Assembly (NCBI GenBank): GCA_022749755.1
Contig: CM040443.1
Location: 7,231,191 to 7,295,190, forward strand
Length of the DNA stretch: 64,000 bases
DNA from: Azadirachta indica
Taxonomy: Eukaryota; Streptophyta; Magnoliopsida; Sapindales; Meliaceae
Direction of reading: 5' to 3'
Shown one piece after another: positions 24,401 to 37,800 of this stretch. The position numbers and the translations under genes are program-made. The notes beneath the pieces were generated by a model that saw only the letters and a program-made list of their open reading frames with translations, was not told the DNA's origin and did not search any database. The first letter of the stretch is position 1. The number at the start of each line of letters is the position of its first letter.

Positions 24401-26178
24401 GAGATGGAAAACGGAGGCCATTGAGAAATGTGATGTAATGGTTTACACAAAGATTTTCCTGAAGTTTCCGTATAAGTTCTGGCCGTCTGGTCCTGAAAAA
24501 GAGTTCTTCATCTATGCCCACGAGCGGAGAGGATATTATACATTTTGGCAGGTTGGTTTACATTTTTTATTTTCTGCTGCTGACTATTTTTATGCTGCTT
24601 GCTTCCTTTGGATGGTAAAACATATAATAAATGCTTTTAAATAATAATTGCCAGTGGTTTAACGTTTTCGATATTTTGTTTAGAGATTAATTCAAATGTG
24701 ATGTCACATACATCGTATCCATGACTTTGCATTAACATTGGTAAAATTGTTCATTTGCTTTGGTACAGTGAACTTGGGACTAATATCTGATAAGAAAATC
24801 TGTGACGATTTCCAGATTTGTCCAAAATCATTCTTAAGATTAGAATTTAAGTATTAATATTTAGGAAATTATACTCCCAAAATGTTCAAGATTCAAGGGA
24901 AAATGACTTGTTCTTTTGTTTGATACGGCAGAGTTTCTCAATCAGCACATTTGCATGACAGATGATAACTGACTCTCATTTATTTACTCATTTTTTTTTT
25001 AATTTTATATGATTTGATCCAAGTATTTGTGAAATAGACATTTCCTTTCTTGTTGAGATAAGCGACCAGAATCTCTTGCATTATTGGTTTTCAATTCAAT
25101 TGTGCATGATATTTCTGTCATCGTCACAGAAAGCTGGCAATATTTGTTGCACTAATTAAGCTTACAAAAAACAATCACCTCACTGAATTTTGAGATTTTA
25201 AAATCTTTATTGGAATCAATTTTCAAACCTGTCAAACATTAAACAATTTATTTGGTTGATTATAATTAATGTTTATTCTATCAATGTAGATTCTTTACTC
25301 ACATTATGACAAATAAAATAATATTAGACTGATAAATCATCTTAAAAACTTGAATGGAATTTTATCCTATCTGGCTGCTTATCTGTTGCAATGTCATCAG
25401 CACATGGACAATGCATACCCTGGTTCAAATATCCTTGTCGTGACGTTGACCAATGGCGAATCGAAACGTGTGGAGGCTCAATCCGACGAAGAGACAATGA
25501 AAGAGGCCATGGAAGTTCTTAGGGACATGTTTGGACCCAACATACCGAATGCCACTGATATTCTTGTGCCCCGTTGGTGGAACAATAGATTCCAGCGTGG
25601 CAGCTACAGCAATTACCCCATCATCTCTAATAATCAAGTTGTTAATAGTATTAGGGTAAATATTTCTTACTCATCGTCCCTGTCAATTTTGCTACTACTT
25701 TTTGACCAACCTCTTTTTTTTTTTTTTTAATTGGTTTTAACATTGTTTATTGCTTTCTACTATTCAGGCCCCTGTAGGACGCATTTTCTTTACCGGTGAA
25801 CATACAAGTGAAAAATTCAATGGCTATGTTCATGGTGGATACCTTGCCGGTGTGCATACAGTATTTAACTCACAGACTTTTTGTTACGTTAAAATTGAAA
25901 CCTGCAACGACACCCGCTTAAGGATTTTTCTTATTGAAATGTTTTTTTGGTTATGTATCTTTACAGGCATCGACACTGCTAAGGTCGTGGTTGAGAAAGT
26001 AATGAAGGAAAAGGAAAGGAATAGTGAGAGTCAAAACTTTTTGTTAGAGCCATTGTTAGCATTAACAGGCTCATTGACTTTGACGCACACAGAAGCGGTG
26101 TCAGGTCTACAAAAATGTGATATTCCTACACAGTTATATCTTAGTGGCAAGCTGGGAATTCCAGAAGCAATATTATGA
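21415..26178 (+). CDS. PAO1: Polyamine oxidase, PAO1-type
   Basis: Ten exons keep frame throughout and encode 500 aa: 21415-21469, 21553-21802, 22086-22223, 22319-22380, 22477-22631, 23695-23838, 24402-24551, 25401-25655, 25768-25849, 25967-26178. The protein is an FAD-dependent amine oxidase. The dinucleotide-binding [10 protein letters not shown] is at residues 10-19, DRIGGRV at about 43-49, and the C-terminal FAD motif is [20 protein letters not shown]. It closely resembles Arabidopsis PAO1 (472 aa). That enzyme is, from family knowledge, a cytosolic back-conversion oxidase acting on thermospermine, norspermine and spermine with release of H2O2. There is no N-terminal signal peptide. No SRL-type peroxisomal tail is present, which separates it from PAO2-4. 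Intron 5 is the longest at 1063 bp. The C-terminal ~25 residues are the least conserved part. Confidence 0.95.
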
Positions 26179-26725
26179 CTATATGGACCAAAATACGTTG
26201 ATCTCGATGATGATGATGAAATCATTACCAATGAGCGAGAGAGCCGGATGGCTTTTGATCCAGAGATCGAAACTTTAAAGCTATCTCTGAAGCAACAGCA
26301 GCATCATGACGGAACTATAGGTGCAAGAAACTGAGGAAAAACCCGCCAAAAGGAGAGGATGCAGGGACTCCTCTTCAAAGTTGGGGCTGCTACTACGGTA
26401 TTGGTGGTGCCTGGTTTTGGGTTGAACAACGAAGAAGAAATTCTCTAGGCATACACCTAAAGGTTTGCTTGTTGATATAAGAATGAGATAGGAGATTTGA
26501 GTACTTTTGTGTTCAGATTGTACTTGGCATACAAGAAATGAAATAACTTCTATCTGGTTTCTGAATCAGTAATGCCTCCAGATACATCGTTTCTATGAAT
26601 CAACAAAAATTTTGCAAGTACTTTGACATTCATATTCTGTATCATATAAGAACTAGGAATGATCTTATTAAAAATTCATAGACAAATAGTTCAATCATTC
26701 TCTATTTTATGGTGAGACCACTTGA
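26179..26725. other. Tail-to-tail 3' regions of PAO1 and NAGLU genes
   Basis: The two genes converge here, so this ~550-bp stretch should hold both 3' UTRs. A GAT repeat lies at 26206-26220. No further gene is seen. Confidence 0.6.
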
Positions 26726-29700
26726 TTAACTCACCAAATATTTATCATACAGTTGTTTTGCAATAGCAAGAGAATCTCCTTTGGCCTCAGTTGGGTAAAG
26801 CTTTTTGCCTCTTTGCCAATCACTTGAAATGACTATCCACTGTTTCCTCCATCTCTCCAACTGGAAAACATCCTTCTCTCTCAAGCTTTTTGACATATAA
26901 TCAAAATATGTTGAGGCTCGGGGAAGATAATAGTCTTCTAATAACCCACTCCAAAATTTGTTTGCTGAAAATGATTCAAGGAAAGATTATATGCTACATA
27001 AAAGATGAGGCACTTGCATAATTATAACACAAAATTCCAGCAGTCAAGTTACCATAATCATGAAGCTTGCTCTGTGTAGTTGTGTTAGTATCATACCACA
27101 TCGTAATTTGAGTTCTTGCATTCCACTCGTACTAAAGTTACGTCCCTCAGAGTTTATAATCAATTTAGTGAAAAGATAGATCAGACTAATAAAAGGGAAA
27201 ATACTGGAAATTAAGGATTCACCAGTTGAAGTAACGATTGACCAAGTAATTCTTACTGGGTAATACATTGGAGAAAAGTATGAAAGAAATATAGAAACTC
27301 TTCATACCTGATACATTTCAATAGTATTTACTGCCAACTTTTTTGCACTTTCAAGCCATGTTCCAAGCAGAAAATTATCATCTGAAGCAAGTAGCATGTC
27401 AATATCCTTAATGAGTTGAAGAAATTTTTGGCTATGAAGATCGAAGGCTGTGGCATCCTTCTGTCGAAATGCAATCATTGCATTCCCATATACTTGGTTT
27501 GCCAGCTTTGACAATACTTGCCTTGTTATGTCAACCAAGTCATATCTGTCATGAAACATTGATCTCATGTCAATTCAGGTTTGCTTTCCAAATTGCTGAG
27601 CATTTTCAAATGTCAATGTTTGAACTACAGAACAGTAAGAGAAGGATTAAATTTAGAAAAATAGCACTAACAATATCTTTATTTCTGACAGGACTTTTGA
27701 TGCTGTTTTGCATGACCTTAAAATAGCAGAAAGTGATAAAACTTATGCATATTGTGTTTGAAATTTAAAAATACCTATATGTGATGCTTCCAGTTAGATC
27801 ATTTCCTGCATCAAGGAATAATTTTAAACCCTTGATTAACTCCAGAGCAGAATACCATAAATGAGCCTGAGGTGCATTGGAGTTTTCTTCAAATAAGAAT
27901 CTTCTCAGTCCTGGCAAGGTGTGGAGCACATGTATCTGGGATTGTTTAGATACGCTAGACCTGGAATCTAGTGTCGGATCCCAGTCGGGAAATTTAACTA
28001 TGAAATCTGTGTTATGGTCCTGCAAAAAAGAAAAATACAATGTAATTAAAATTTAGATAGAAGGCTGTCTTTGTCCAGCCAACTTTCTGTTTCCAAAACA
28101 ATCTTCTAGACAGAAATAAAATTATAGAGAGATGCTGCAGCCGGTTGATTTGCTAGAAAACATACAGCGATTCCATCCGTACAATTGTAAACTGTGTGAT
28201 AAAGAATTTCCCAAGCTGCCTCAATTTGATGAACCTCTTTACCATAGCGCCTACGGGCATACGTCTTTAGCCATTCCTACAAATGCATTAAAGATAATTT
28301 CAATCATACAGCAACAGCAATGTACAAAAGAACTTGAGAAATTGGTTGTCTGTTCTTGTGGTAAATAATGGGTCATTGGTTTACAAATCTAGTCATTTCT
28401 TTGCATTTTGATTCAAATAACTTTGTTTCATTTGCCTATAAAATAATTAGTAAGTCAGCATGCTTCTAAGACTCCAACACAGCAATAGGCCGAAACCTAT
28501 GTTGGTGTCTAAGTTACATACAGGTGATATATAAGAATAATTTTCCAAACTGGATTATATGGGAGAGAAAAAAATGCCAATTACAGTTTAAAGTGAATGC
28601 TGGCTCAATTAGTTCAAGCATTGGATATTAGAAATTCATGATTACCACCACTTGGACTTTTTCATAGCGGAATGCCATTTCAGACATTAACTCATAAACA
28701 ACTGGATTTTGCTCTATTCCTTCCATGCACATGCCAACACCGACCTGCATGAAACTCTTATAATTAATTACGAGGACACCTGCCTTGGTGGGAGTAAGAG
28801 AATTAATGTACCAAAAATAAAACCTTTTTATACATTGGCGAGAAAAATTTGTTATGCAAGTAAATATATACATACCATGGTTGAATCGTTCTGCGCAACT
28901 TTTGTAATGCACATAATAAGTTCACACACAAGATTTTACATACCATGGTTGAATTTTCACTGATACGAGCATCAATCGGACCAGAAGCAATTGAATCCAA
29001 AGTCCCATACATTTCAATATTGCCCCCAAAATTGTGCAACATACACCTGATACATAGAACATATTTAGCAATGAAATTTAAAAACCAAATAAAAGAAAAT
29101 TAAGATAGCAAATTAGTTATGAGAGAGAGCTGAAGATAAAATCTCAGTGATGATGCAAGAAACAGAAAGTTAGAAAAAGAGGTAATTACCAGACATAAGG
29201 GGTGCCGTAAAAATGAGAGGAAGTTTTCCATACTGGTTTGACATCAGCAAATAGATCAAGAACGATCATTTTCCCAACTGGAACAGAATGCAAGATTGCC
29301 TGAAGACATCACCAGGCTTATGGGTAACAAAGTTTTGAAATAAGTAAATAATCAGAAATTAAACTGAAATACCTTTCACATAATTCTGTTGACTTAATTT
29401 TAAGCAAAAGGGCAGTGTCTGATAAATGAATAATTCAAAAAGTGATGGCACCAATTTCTTTACACATGAAGGCATTAATTATAGCATATTTATGACAATG
29501 CAAGGAAATGACAAAGATTTATTTGCCCATGTAAATGCATACTTTCATTTGTGGTGGCTTCCAAAAGGCAGAGTCCGAGGAAAAGAGCCAACCCTGTGCA
29601 TAGGTGGAACATCAAACAGAAACCAATCCATGTATGATGAGGCACTAAAGAAGATAAGAAATTAACAAAAAGCACATTGTGCACAGTGAACCTTGCTTGT

Positions 29701-32700
29701 GATAAGCACTCTCATGCATAAGAGATGAATGATAACATTCTGCAAGGAGTATAGGATGCATATGGAAGAAATGAGGTGCATACTTGCATTAACCACACAG
29801 CATCTTTATCAGCCTTGGACATTGCTTTATACACAGCAGCTCCAAGAGACGAAATATATGTTGGATCATCCGTAGGTGGTGTATTTTCATTGAATGTATC
29901 ACTGCATTACCAATTGGATTAACTCATCTATGCAATCATGCTATGGACACAATTGAATCCATATATGTTACACATAATGTAGTCAATGGCTAATCCTAGC
30001 TAATTTTTCATGAGCCTACTGAATATACTACAAGCCAAGTTCAAATCAGAATATGCAATTCTTTCATTATTTTGGACTGATCAGGACATCAATTTACTGT
30101 GCTACAAGTTCACATTTCATGCCAGCAAAGCTCACTATTAATGACAGTGCTTGAAATGATAAAAACCAATGTATGATTGTATATGATGCCTGACACCATC
30201 GTCCATAAGAAGGTTGCATAAACCATGTTTTTATTGCCTACTCCATGATGGCAAGATGCATGCAATTAATATGAAATTGAGAAACAATACCAGTTGTAGA
30301 TGTCAGTCACGTCCCCGTATTCTGAAATATATGCAACCAAAATACAAACCAAAAGAAGTAAGTTAAAAGCTGAAAAATAAAATGAAAAAAAATGCAGAGA
30401 CTGTAGGTACCACGTTAGTCACAGGACATATCTTTCATAACAAATCTAGTATATAAATGAAAAATATGTATATTCTTGATAAAAAAATGTATCAATATCC
30501 AAAGAAGACAAAAATATGAGAAGAAGAGAAAAAGCAAGAGGAACTTTGTCTGTCCCTTGATATAATGCTCAATGATTATCGGAGGTTATCACGAGAGAGC
30601 GATTAAAGACATAAGGCATACCTGTAACTTGTTGCTGGATAAAAGCTTCCCCAATTTCAACAAATAATGGATCGGTAGGATCAAGAAGGTATGTACAGCA
30701 CCAACGAGGTTTACCATCAACAGTGTTCCTAAGGAAACAAAGAAATTGAAAACTTAATGTGTATATAATGAATGAAAGAGGAGAAAATAACAGCAAGGAG
30801 ATGAAGAAAAAATTCATATATGGTTTATTCTGATGCATGATATCTGATGTAAGTTGACCAACATTATAAGAAGTCAAAGTCCACCTGAAGTCATACAGAT
30901 ATACACCGGTATTCTATTTGGTGTCTGTGAGAAATGCGATGACAGTATCAAGTCACATTTATACATTTATAAATCAAGAGCGACGAAATACCAGTCTTCA
31001 AGTCTGGTGATATTTGCTGAAGGAAAAATCTTTTTTAATGCTGCTGGAACATTCCCAGAGAAAGATGGTAGCACTAGAACAGAGAACACATTGTTTCATC
31101 AGCTACATTATTAAATTGTGAAAGATAAAATTAACATCAGCTTCTGTATCCAACTCTTGAGAAGACACATATTAATAGTAAGACAGATGATGTGTTGACC
31201 ATGCAACATTTCACATGGAGAATATAAACAAGAAATATTATTTCTATTAGGAAACTCAGGCATACCAGGAGTCATGCCCAGCTCTAGCATCCGAGATAGT
31301 ATCTTTTTTTGCAAAACTAGCTGTTGATTTAACCAATTTTGTGATAAAGGTCCACCCCATCTGCAAAATGATAATATGTTACAAGAGGCTGAGGGCAACC
31401 AGGTAAGTCGAATCCATTGAAATGAATTTACAATGCCTCTATAACAGTCAGTGATGAAAGAAAAATATGCAATATGAATGAAATGAAGGTTAAAAGTGAA
31501 GAAATTAATAACTTCCTGTTACCGTTTCTTTGCTGTTAATATACTCAGGAAAATAGGTGGAACAGTAGAATTACCTACCCATGTAAGTTTCCCATGCGGG
31601 CCCAAGCAAGGAATGCAGGTCCACCAAAGAAATCATCCAAATCTTTTGCACTAACATTAAAATTCTGCAATAAACAGATACTAGTAAACACGTATTGCCA
31701 GATTTATCAATATCTATACTTGTAATAATTGTTCACCATAAAAACTTTTTGCCAGATTGCTTCCTGCCCAGTGAATGCCAAAGGCAGGTTAATCCCTTGA
31801 AGAGCCATCCAATCTATCTCTTTCTCCCATCTCTCCCAATCCCACCAAACATATGAATCTGCAAAGAAGAATGAGATGATTACACATCCATTATTCTTCA
31901 TTAAAATCAGCTAATGTCAAAAACCATATGTATCTTTTAGGTGCATTATTGATTGAAGGGTTTGCTCTTACTAAGGATAAAGCTTTTTGTTAAGCTGAAA
32001 TGAGATGGCAGTAGAAACACGAAAAAAAATGAGGAAAGCACTCTACAAGAAATGGATAACACATTAATTTTGACATTAACGTGATAATTATGTTTGAATC
32101 ACAAAATTAACCAATAATTTATCCTTATTATTTTTGTTCAATATGGCCAGATAGGACCTATAATGAATTGGCAGTGATCGCTGAATGACATTTAGAAATA
32201 GTGCTTACAGCTGGATGTAACTACATTTTGGTAATAGTTCCATGGGACTGGTCGTTGAATCTTCACGCCCTCATCTTTTACACGAGGCAGTAATCCTGGC
32301 TGTGGAACAGTTGCAATCTGAATGCCACCAGTCTTATCCCATGAAACATGAGCACCACACCAATATTTGATATACCAATGCAGGCCAGATGCAATTTCAA
32401 CTGCTGTGGTTCCTTTAATCCTAAGATAATGCAACAAACAACAAGTTCACAACATCTTTACTTTTCTTAACAAAATCTCTCAAATTTACAATGCAAGCAC
32501 TGAAAAATATGTCCACAACATAATTAAACTTGACGCTTCAAATCCTTAATAGATGATTAAATGTTAATGCACAAATAAATAATCAATTAAGTCAACAAGT
32601 TTATAACAGACTGAAAACTTAGAATAATATCCACCTCTAAATTTCAACCAGGGTGAATTCTACTTACGTTATTTCAGGCTCATTCTGGCTAGATTGTTTG

Positions 32701-33619
32701 TAATTGTCTATCAAAAAGCAACTGGATCCCCCACAAACATCCTGAAATTTGCAGCTGAAAACAGTTAGCAGCATTATACACAATGATAAGGAAATATAAG
32801 CACGTACCATGGCTACGGACATAAAAAACAGATGAAGCTACTCTAGTTCCTACCTAAGCAAGAGCTACCACAACTTCATGAGAAAATAAATGTTAAATGA
32901 TGCTGCTTCTTACGGAAATTTGCATCTAAGAGAACCACAGATTATATGATTCTCAGAAACAAGTAAACAACTGACCTAGTCTTCTAAATAATTTACTGCA
33001 TATAATTCAAAGAGCAGTTTTGGCCAAAAGCTAATGAAACCTATAATTTTAATATTCCCTATGATCACAAATATATCATATCGAGAAATAAATCAAATAG
33101 AAGATAAAGCCAAAGTGAAAATTGCATGATACAAAACATTGACCCTCAGACATTAAGGTGAAGCTGGTACATAAGAACAATATTCAATCAAACCCAGCTG
33201 AAACTGAATGATCAAAACAAAAATAAAACAACATAGCCACATTTAATTGTGTAGAGAAGTGATACTGAGAATATAATTTCACATTCCACAAAATCGAAAG
33301 ACACCCAGATGAAACTAAGCAGCATATAAGATAAAAACTAAGAAATAACAAACTATAAGAAGCCAAATAGAAAATTAAAGGAAAAAGAGAGTACCTTGGA
33401 GACAATTCTGAACTCAAAACTGTTTATAAGGGTAGGAAGCAATCTCTGCAATACAGCTTCAGCAGCTGACTCTTGAACTGATGCAGAAAATAGTTTAGAA
33501 TCCAAACGGGTAAGCAAAGCATCAACTGCTTGTAGCTTCGATGAAACTGCATGCGGCAAGACTGTCAGAATCAATATAAAGAACAGAAAATTCAAGCTGG
33601 ACATAGTTATTCTCTGCAT
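26726..33619 (-). CDS. NAGLU: Alpha-N-acetylglucosaminidase (GH89), NAGLU/CYL1-like
   Basis: Nineteen exons in frame encode 808 aa. From 5' they are 33619-33395, 32741-32668, 32420-32209, 31858-31737, 31664-31579, 31360-31266, 31073-30992, 30728-30622, 30321-30291, 29901-29784, 29593-29543, 29299-29190, 29046-28944, 28744-28646, 28276-28166, 28019-27775, 27545-27308, 27131-27053, 26964-26726. A hydrophobic signal peptide opens the protein ([19 protein letters not shown]). The N-terminal, catalytic TIM-barrel and helical C-terminal NAGLU domains follow. The two Glu residues known to be catalytic in GH89 are present in FNENTPP and in [10 protein letters not shown]. The length matches Arabidopsis At5g13690 (CYL1, about 806 aa). 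By homology it removes terminal alpha-GlcNAc in vacuole or cell wall; the plant substrate is not obvious. Exon 14 could instead end at 28649 (one residue shorter). A second Met lies five residues in and could be the start. Confidence 0.95.
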
Positions 33620-34831
33620 ATGGTAATTTGTTTTCAGTTTAATCGGAGAACTTTATTGTGTGACTAAATGAGGAAGACGAATGATAAATAAGAACGAATG
33701 TAATGCCAGTTGTGTTGTGGAACTATGTGCCAGGCTTTATGCTACGTGGAAAGGATAACCAATGAATGCAATGATTCTTCTCTGAACATTTTTCTTCCTT
33801 AAATTGATCAAGAGTTCTTATGGTCAATGGTCAGGATCTATTTGATACAAGTTGACAAAGTATGTCCTCAATGGAGAAAACATAAAACTTTTAAGGTTCG
33901 GGACGTTAAATTTAACGGGAAAACCGACTTGTTTTAGATTTAATTTCAGCGACCGGAATGTGAACCCAACCGATCAATTAAATAAGTTTGTGCGGTTCAG
34001 TTATCTTTCGGTTCTTACTTAGTTTGAATTGTGGAATTTTTAGTTTTTTTTAATAAATACACTTTAAATCTTGAGTTTTTTTAATAAATTGATAAATAAA
34101 AATAGATTTTTTTATTTCAATTCTTTTATAATTGATTGATTTTTTTAAGACTTTATTTTCATTCAAGTTAATTATTTAAAATGATTAGTTCTAGGAAATG
34201 AAAATGAAAAAATAAAATAAAAAAGATTTATGTTTTGTTATTTTTTTATTTTTCTTATTCTATTTATTTAATTGATTTATTATCATATACTTACCCCTTT
34301 GGTTCCGTTGGGCATATCATCAAAATATTAAGATCAAAATTATGTAGATTTATAAAAATTCTTTTAGCATTATTGTTAGAAGTATTTATTAAAATTAATT
34401 CTAAATATCTATATACACACAATTAAAATTTATATTTACAACATTTTTAAATATAAAATATATTAAACACTAATTTTTTTAAAATTAATTGTTTTTCAAA
34501 TAAAAACAAATAATTTTAGATTTCACAACAATCTCATATTGGTACTATACATTCACCTTGATTGGTTATTAATTGAGAAATTTAACCAAAATCTTCCTTA
34601 ATTCGTGAATCGTGTGATTTCAGATCGGTTCGATGTAGCCAAACATCGAAACTAACCGAACGGAACCGTATGTTACTGTGAAATCCGCATTGTCCAAGAG
34701 CACAAAATTGCCACGTGGAGAACCCAGCCACATGATTTCTCCCGCAAGAACCATAATCGCCCAGTTAAAACCCTAAAACCCTAATCTCTCTCTCTCCGTT
34801 TCGGGACTTAAGACTCGCAAAGACTCGAGAA
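33620..34831. other. Divergent intergenic region NAGLU/Notchless
   Basis: This 1.2-kb stretch between two diverging genes must carry both promoters. An AT-rich core (34020-34600) is flanked by GGTTC/GAACC-rich blocks at about 33950-34020 and 34620-34670 that are roughly inverted relative to each other, which could mark a decayed MITE. A CT-rich tract just before the Notchless start resembles a plant Y-patch core promoter. Confidence 0.45.
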
Positions 34832-34867
34832 GCAAAAGCAAAAGCAAAAGCAAAAGCAAAAGCAAAA
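34832..34867 (+). repeat. (GCAAAA)6 repeat overlapping Notchless start codon
   Basis: Six perfect GCAAAA units end on the A of the start ATG, so the repeat forms the last 35 nt of the 5' UTR. Confidence 0.95.
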
Positions 34868-37800
34868 TGGAGGTAGAAACGGAGACTACAAACAACGTCA
34901 TGTGTCTGTTGACGGATCCAGAAGGGACTCCATTAGGAGCTCCCATGTACCTCCCCCAAAAAGCTGGTCCACAGCAGCTTTCACAAATTGTTAACAAGCT
35001 TCTCAGTAACGTAAGCGGTTCAATTTTTTATTCGTAACTAAAATTGAAAGTAATGAGTGGTAAAATCTAAAGTTTTTAACTTCGGTCGAGTAATTTGATC
35101 GATTTGTTGAAATTATAGTGTATATGATCAGTATTGTGGAAACTGTTTAAATGGGGTCTTCTAATTTGACCATGAAGTGTTCATCAACTTTGCATTTTGG
35201 GTTTTGTTTAGGAGGAGAAGTTACCGTATGCTTTTTATATATCAAATCAAGACCTTCTCGTGCCACTCGGAAGTTACTTAGAGAAACATAAAGGTTCTTT
35301 TTTTTTATTATTTTGTTTGGAGAATTAGAGACAGCAGAATTTTTTATAGGCATCGACTATTTGATATTTTTCCAATTTTAAAGCGAGGAGCTTTAGAGTT
35401 CTTAATTTGTTGTTTCAATGAATTTTCAGTTTCTGTGGAGAAGGTGCTGTCAATAGTTTATCAACCTCAGGCTGTTTTCAGAATTCGTCCAGTGAATCGC
35501 TGCTCGGCCACAATTGCTGGTGAGTGAATGATTTGAGAAATTTATCATTTTATTTTTAGTTACTTTGTGTTGACTCATCAAAGGAAATTATGTTTTGTAG
35601 CATGTGGCCAGTGTTATTAAGTTAGTGCTCTTACTACTATTTCATTGTTCCAAAATATAGGTCATACAGAAGCTGTACTTTCAGTAGCCTTTAGTCCTGA
35701 TGGGCGACAGTTGGCAAGTGGTTCGGGTGATACCACTGTTCGACTATGGGACCTTAACACCCAGACGCCAATGTTCACATGTACAGGTTAGAAATATGAA
35801 ACACACATCATTAGTTCAGCCATTATGTTGGTTAACTTAGTGTTGCTGCACAATGTTTCTGCACAAGGTTGGGTATCATAGATAATTTGGATATTTGCAT
35901 TGATGTATTCTAATAACAGTTATTTAAGCGGGAAAAATTATTTGAGCTTATCAATCATTTTCTAGATGAAATTATCTTAACAATAGGAGACAGCTAATCT
36001 CTAATTGATTGTAATAATTAACTGCACATGTGCTGGTTGTTGGCTTATGCATTTATGGTTGAAGGAGAGCTCCTTGATTTCTCTCCATTTTTTTCTATCA
36101 TTTTTGGGGTCATATTTTCTGGCATACTGTACCATGCAGCTAGCTTCAATTGGCTCCTTGCTTTTGTTGCCCAAACGTTTGCTGTAATTCCCTGAACTCT
36201 AACCTTTGTATTTTTTTTTTTTTTTTTTTTTCAGGACACAAGAACTGGGTTCTTTGTATAGCATGGTCACCTGATGGTAAGCATCTAGTAAGTGGGAGCA
36301 AAACTGGAGAACTTCAATGTTGGGATCCGCAGACAGGAAAGTCATCAGGCAATCATCTTATTGTACAGTCTTTGTACTTGAAAAACCTCATTTCCATGTT
36401 GACCTGAGAAAATTTAATTAGTTTTATGCTATTTTGTGGCTGGTTTCTTGTGAATGGGATTCCTATTGCTAGTATTGTTCTGTTTACGGTGGACTATAGA
36501 AAGTTTTCTGTTGTCAACTGTTGATTGAAAAAATAGTTACATTTGTTCCTACGACATTGCAACTTGTCTTCACCCCCTTTAACATATATACTTTTCCCTT
36601 CTTAAACTCGTCTGTTTGAAGTTTTGGGTGTGAAAGTATTTTGATACTTAATTGTGTATTATCCAAACCTTCTCTGAGACACTAAAATTTGGAGCTTGCT
36701 ATGTATTAGGGCCACAAGAAATGGATTACTGGTATCTCTTGGGAGCCAGTCCATCTGAATGCTCCTTGTCGTCGCTTTGTTAGTGCCAGCAAAGATGGTG
36801 ATGCACGCATATGGGATATTTCATTGCGGAAGTGTGTCATTTGTCTTAGCGGTCACACACTTGCAGTTACTTGTGTGAAATGGGGTGGTGATGGAGTGAT
36901 ATATACAGGGTATACCTTTTCTTATAAGCTTCAGTTTCTTATTTTCTTCCAAAATTGCGAACGTTTAAATAGGATATTGGCCTGTTATTTAACAGAAACC
37001 TGTGCTCTACTTTGAAACGGTGCATACATCACTAGTCTATTGACTGTCATGATCCCCTATAACAGACTTCATCGTGTATCAGTTACTCTTCACTTTTTCC
37101 TTATTTATTTCTAATATTTCATCTCAACCCTTGTAGCTCGCAGGATTGTACTATAAAAGTCTGGGAAACCACACAAGGGAAGCTGATTCGTGAATTGAAG
37201 GTAATGTCTTTTGGATTATGCTTTTCATGTTCAGTTCTCTACCTCTTTAATTAAAAATGACTACATATGTTTATTATTATGACTTCCATCACCTTCTTTT
37301 CTATATCTGATTTCATTTTAGGGTCATGGACATTGGGTCAACTCCCTTGCATTGAGCACTGAATATGTTCTTCGCACTGGAGCTTTTGATCATACTGGGA
37401 AACAGTATTCATCTTCAGAGGAGATAAAAAAGGTACCTTTTATTCCCCTCATCGGTGTCCTGTTGATATTTCCTATTTTACAGAACTATAATGCATATCA
37501 TTGTATCAATGTATGTAGGCTGCTCTGGAGAGGTATAACAAAATGAAAGGTAATGCTCCTGAAAGATTGGTGTCAGGATCTGATGATTTTACAATGTTCC
37601 TCTGGGAACCTGCTGTCAGCAAACATCCTAAAACTCGCATGACTGGTCATCAACAGGTACAACTTGCATATGTTTCTAAGTGCAATCTAATTTTTACGGT
37701 TACTATTTGTTAGGAGTGCAATGTTTTTCAGTTTTCCTCACCTTTCTTTGTCTCTTTTGCACCAGGCATGTGGAGGATCTATATGGCATATGAAGTGTTG

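Noticed and set aside
28132..29665. Plus-strand open frames across the NAGLU gene
   Set aside because: Antisense shadows of NAGLU exons and introns. The minus-strand exons account for the coding signal.
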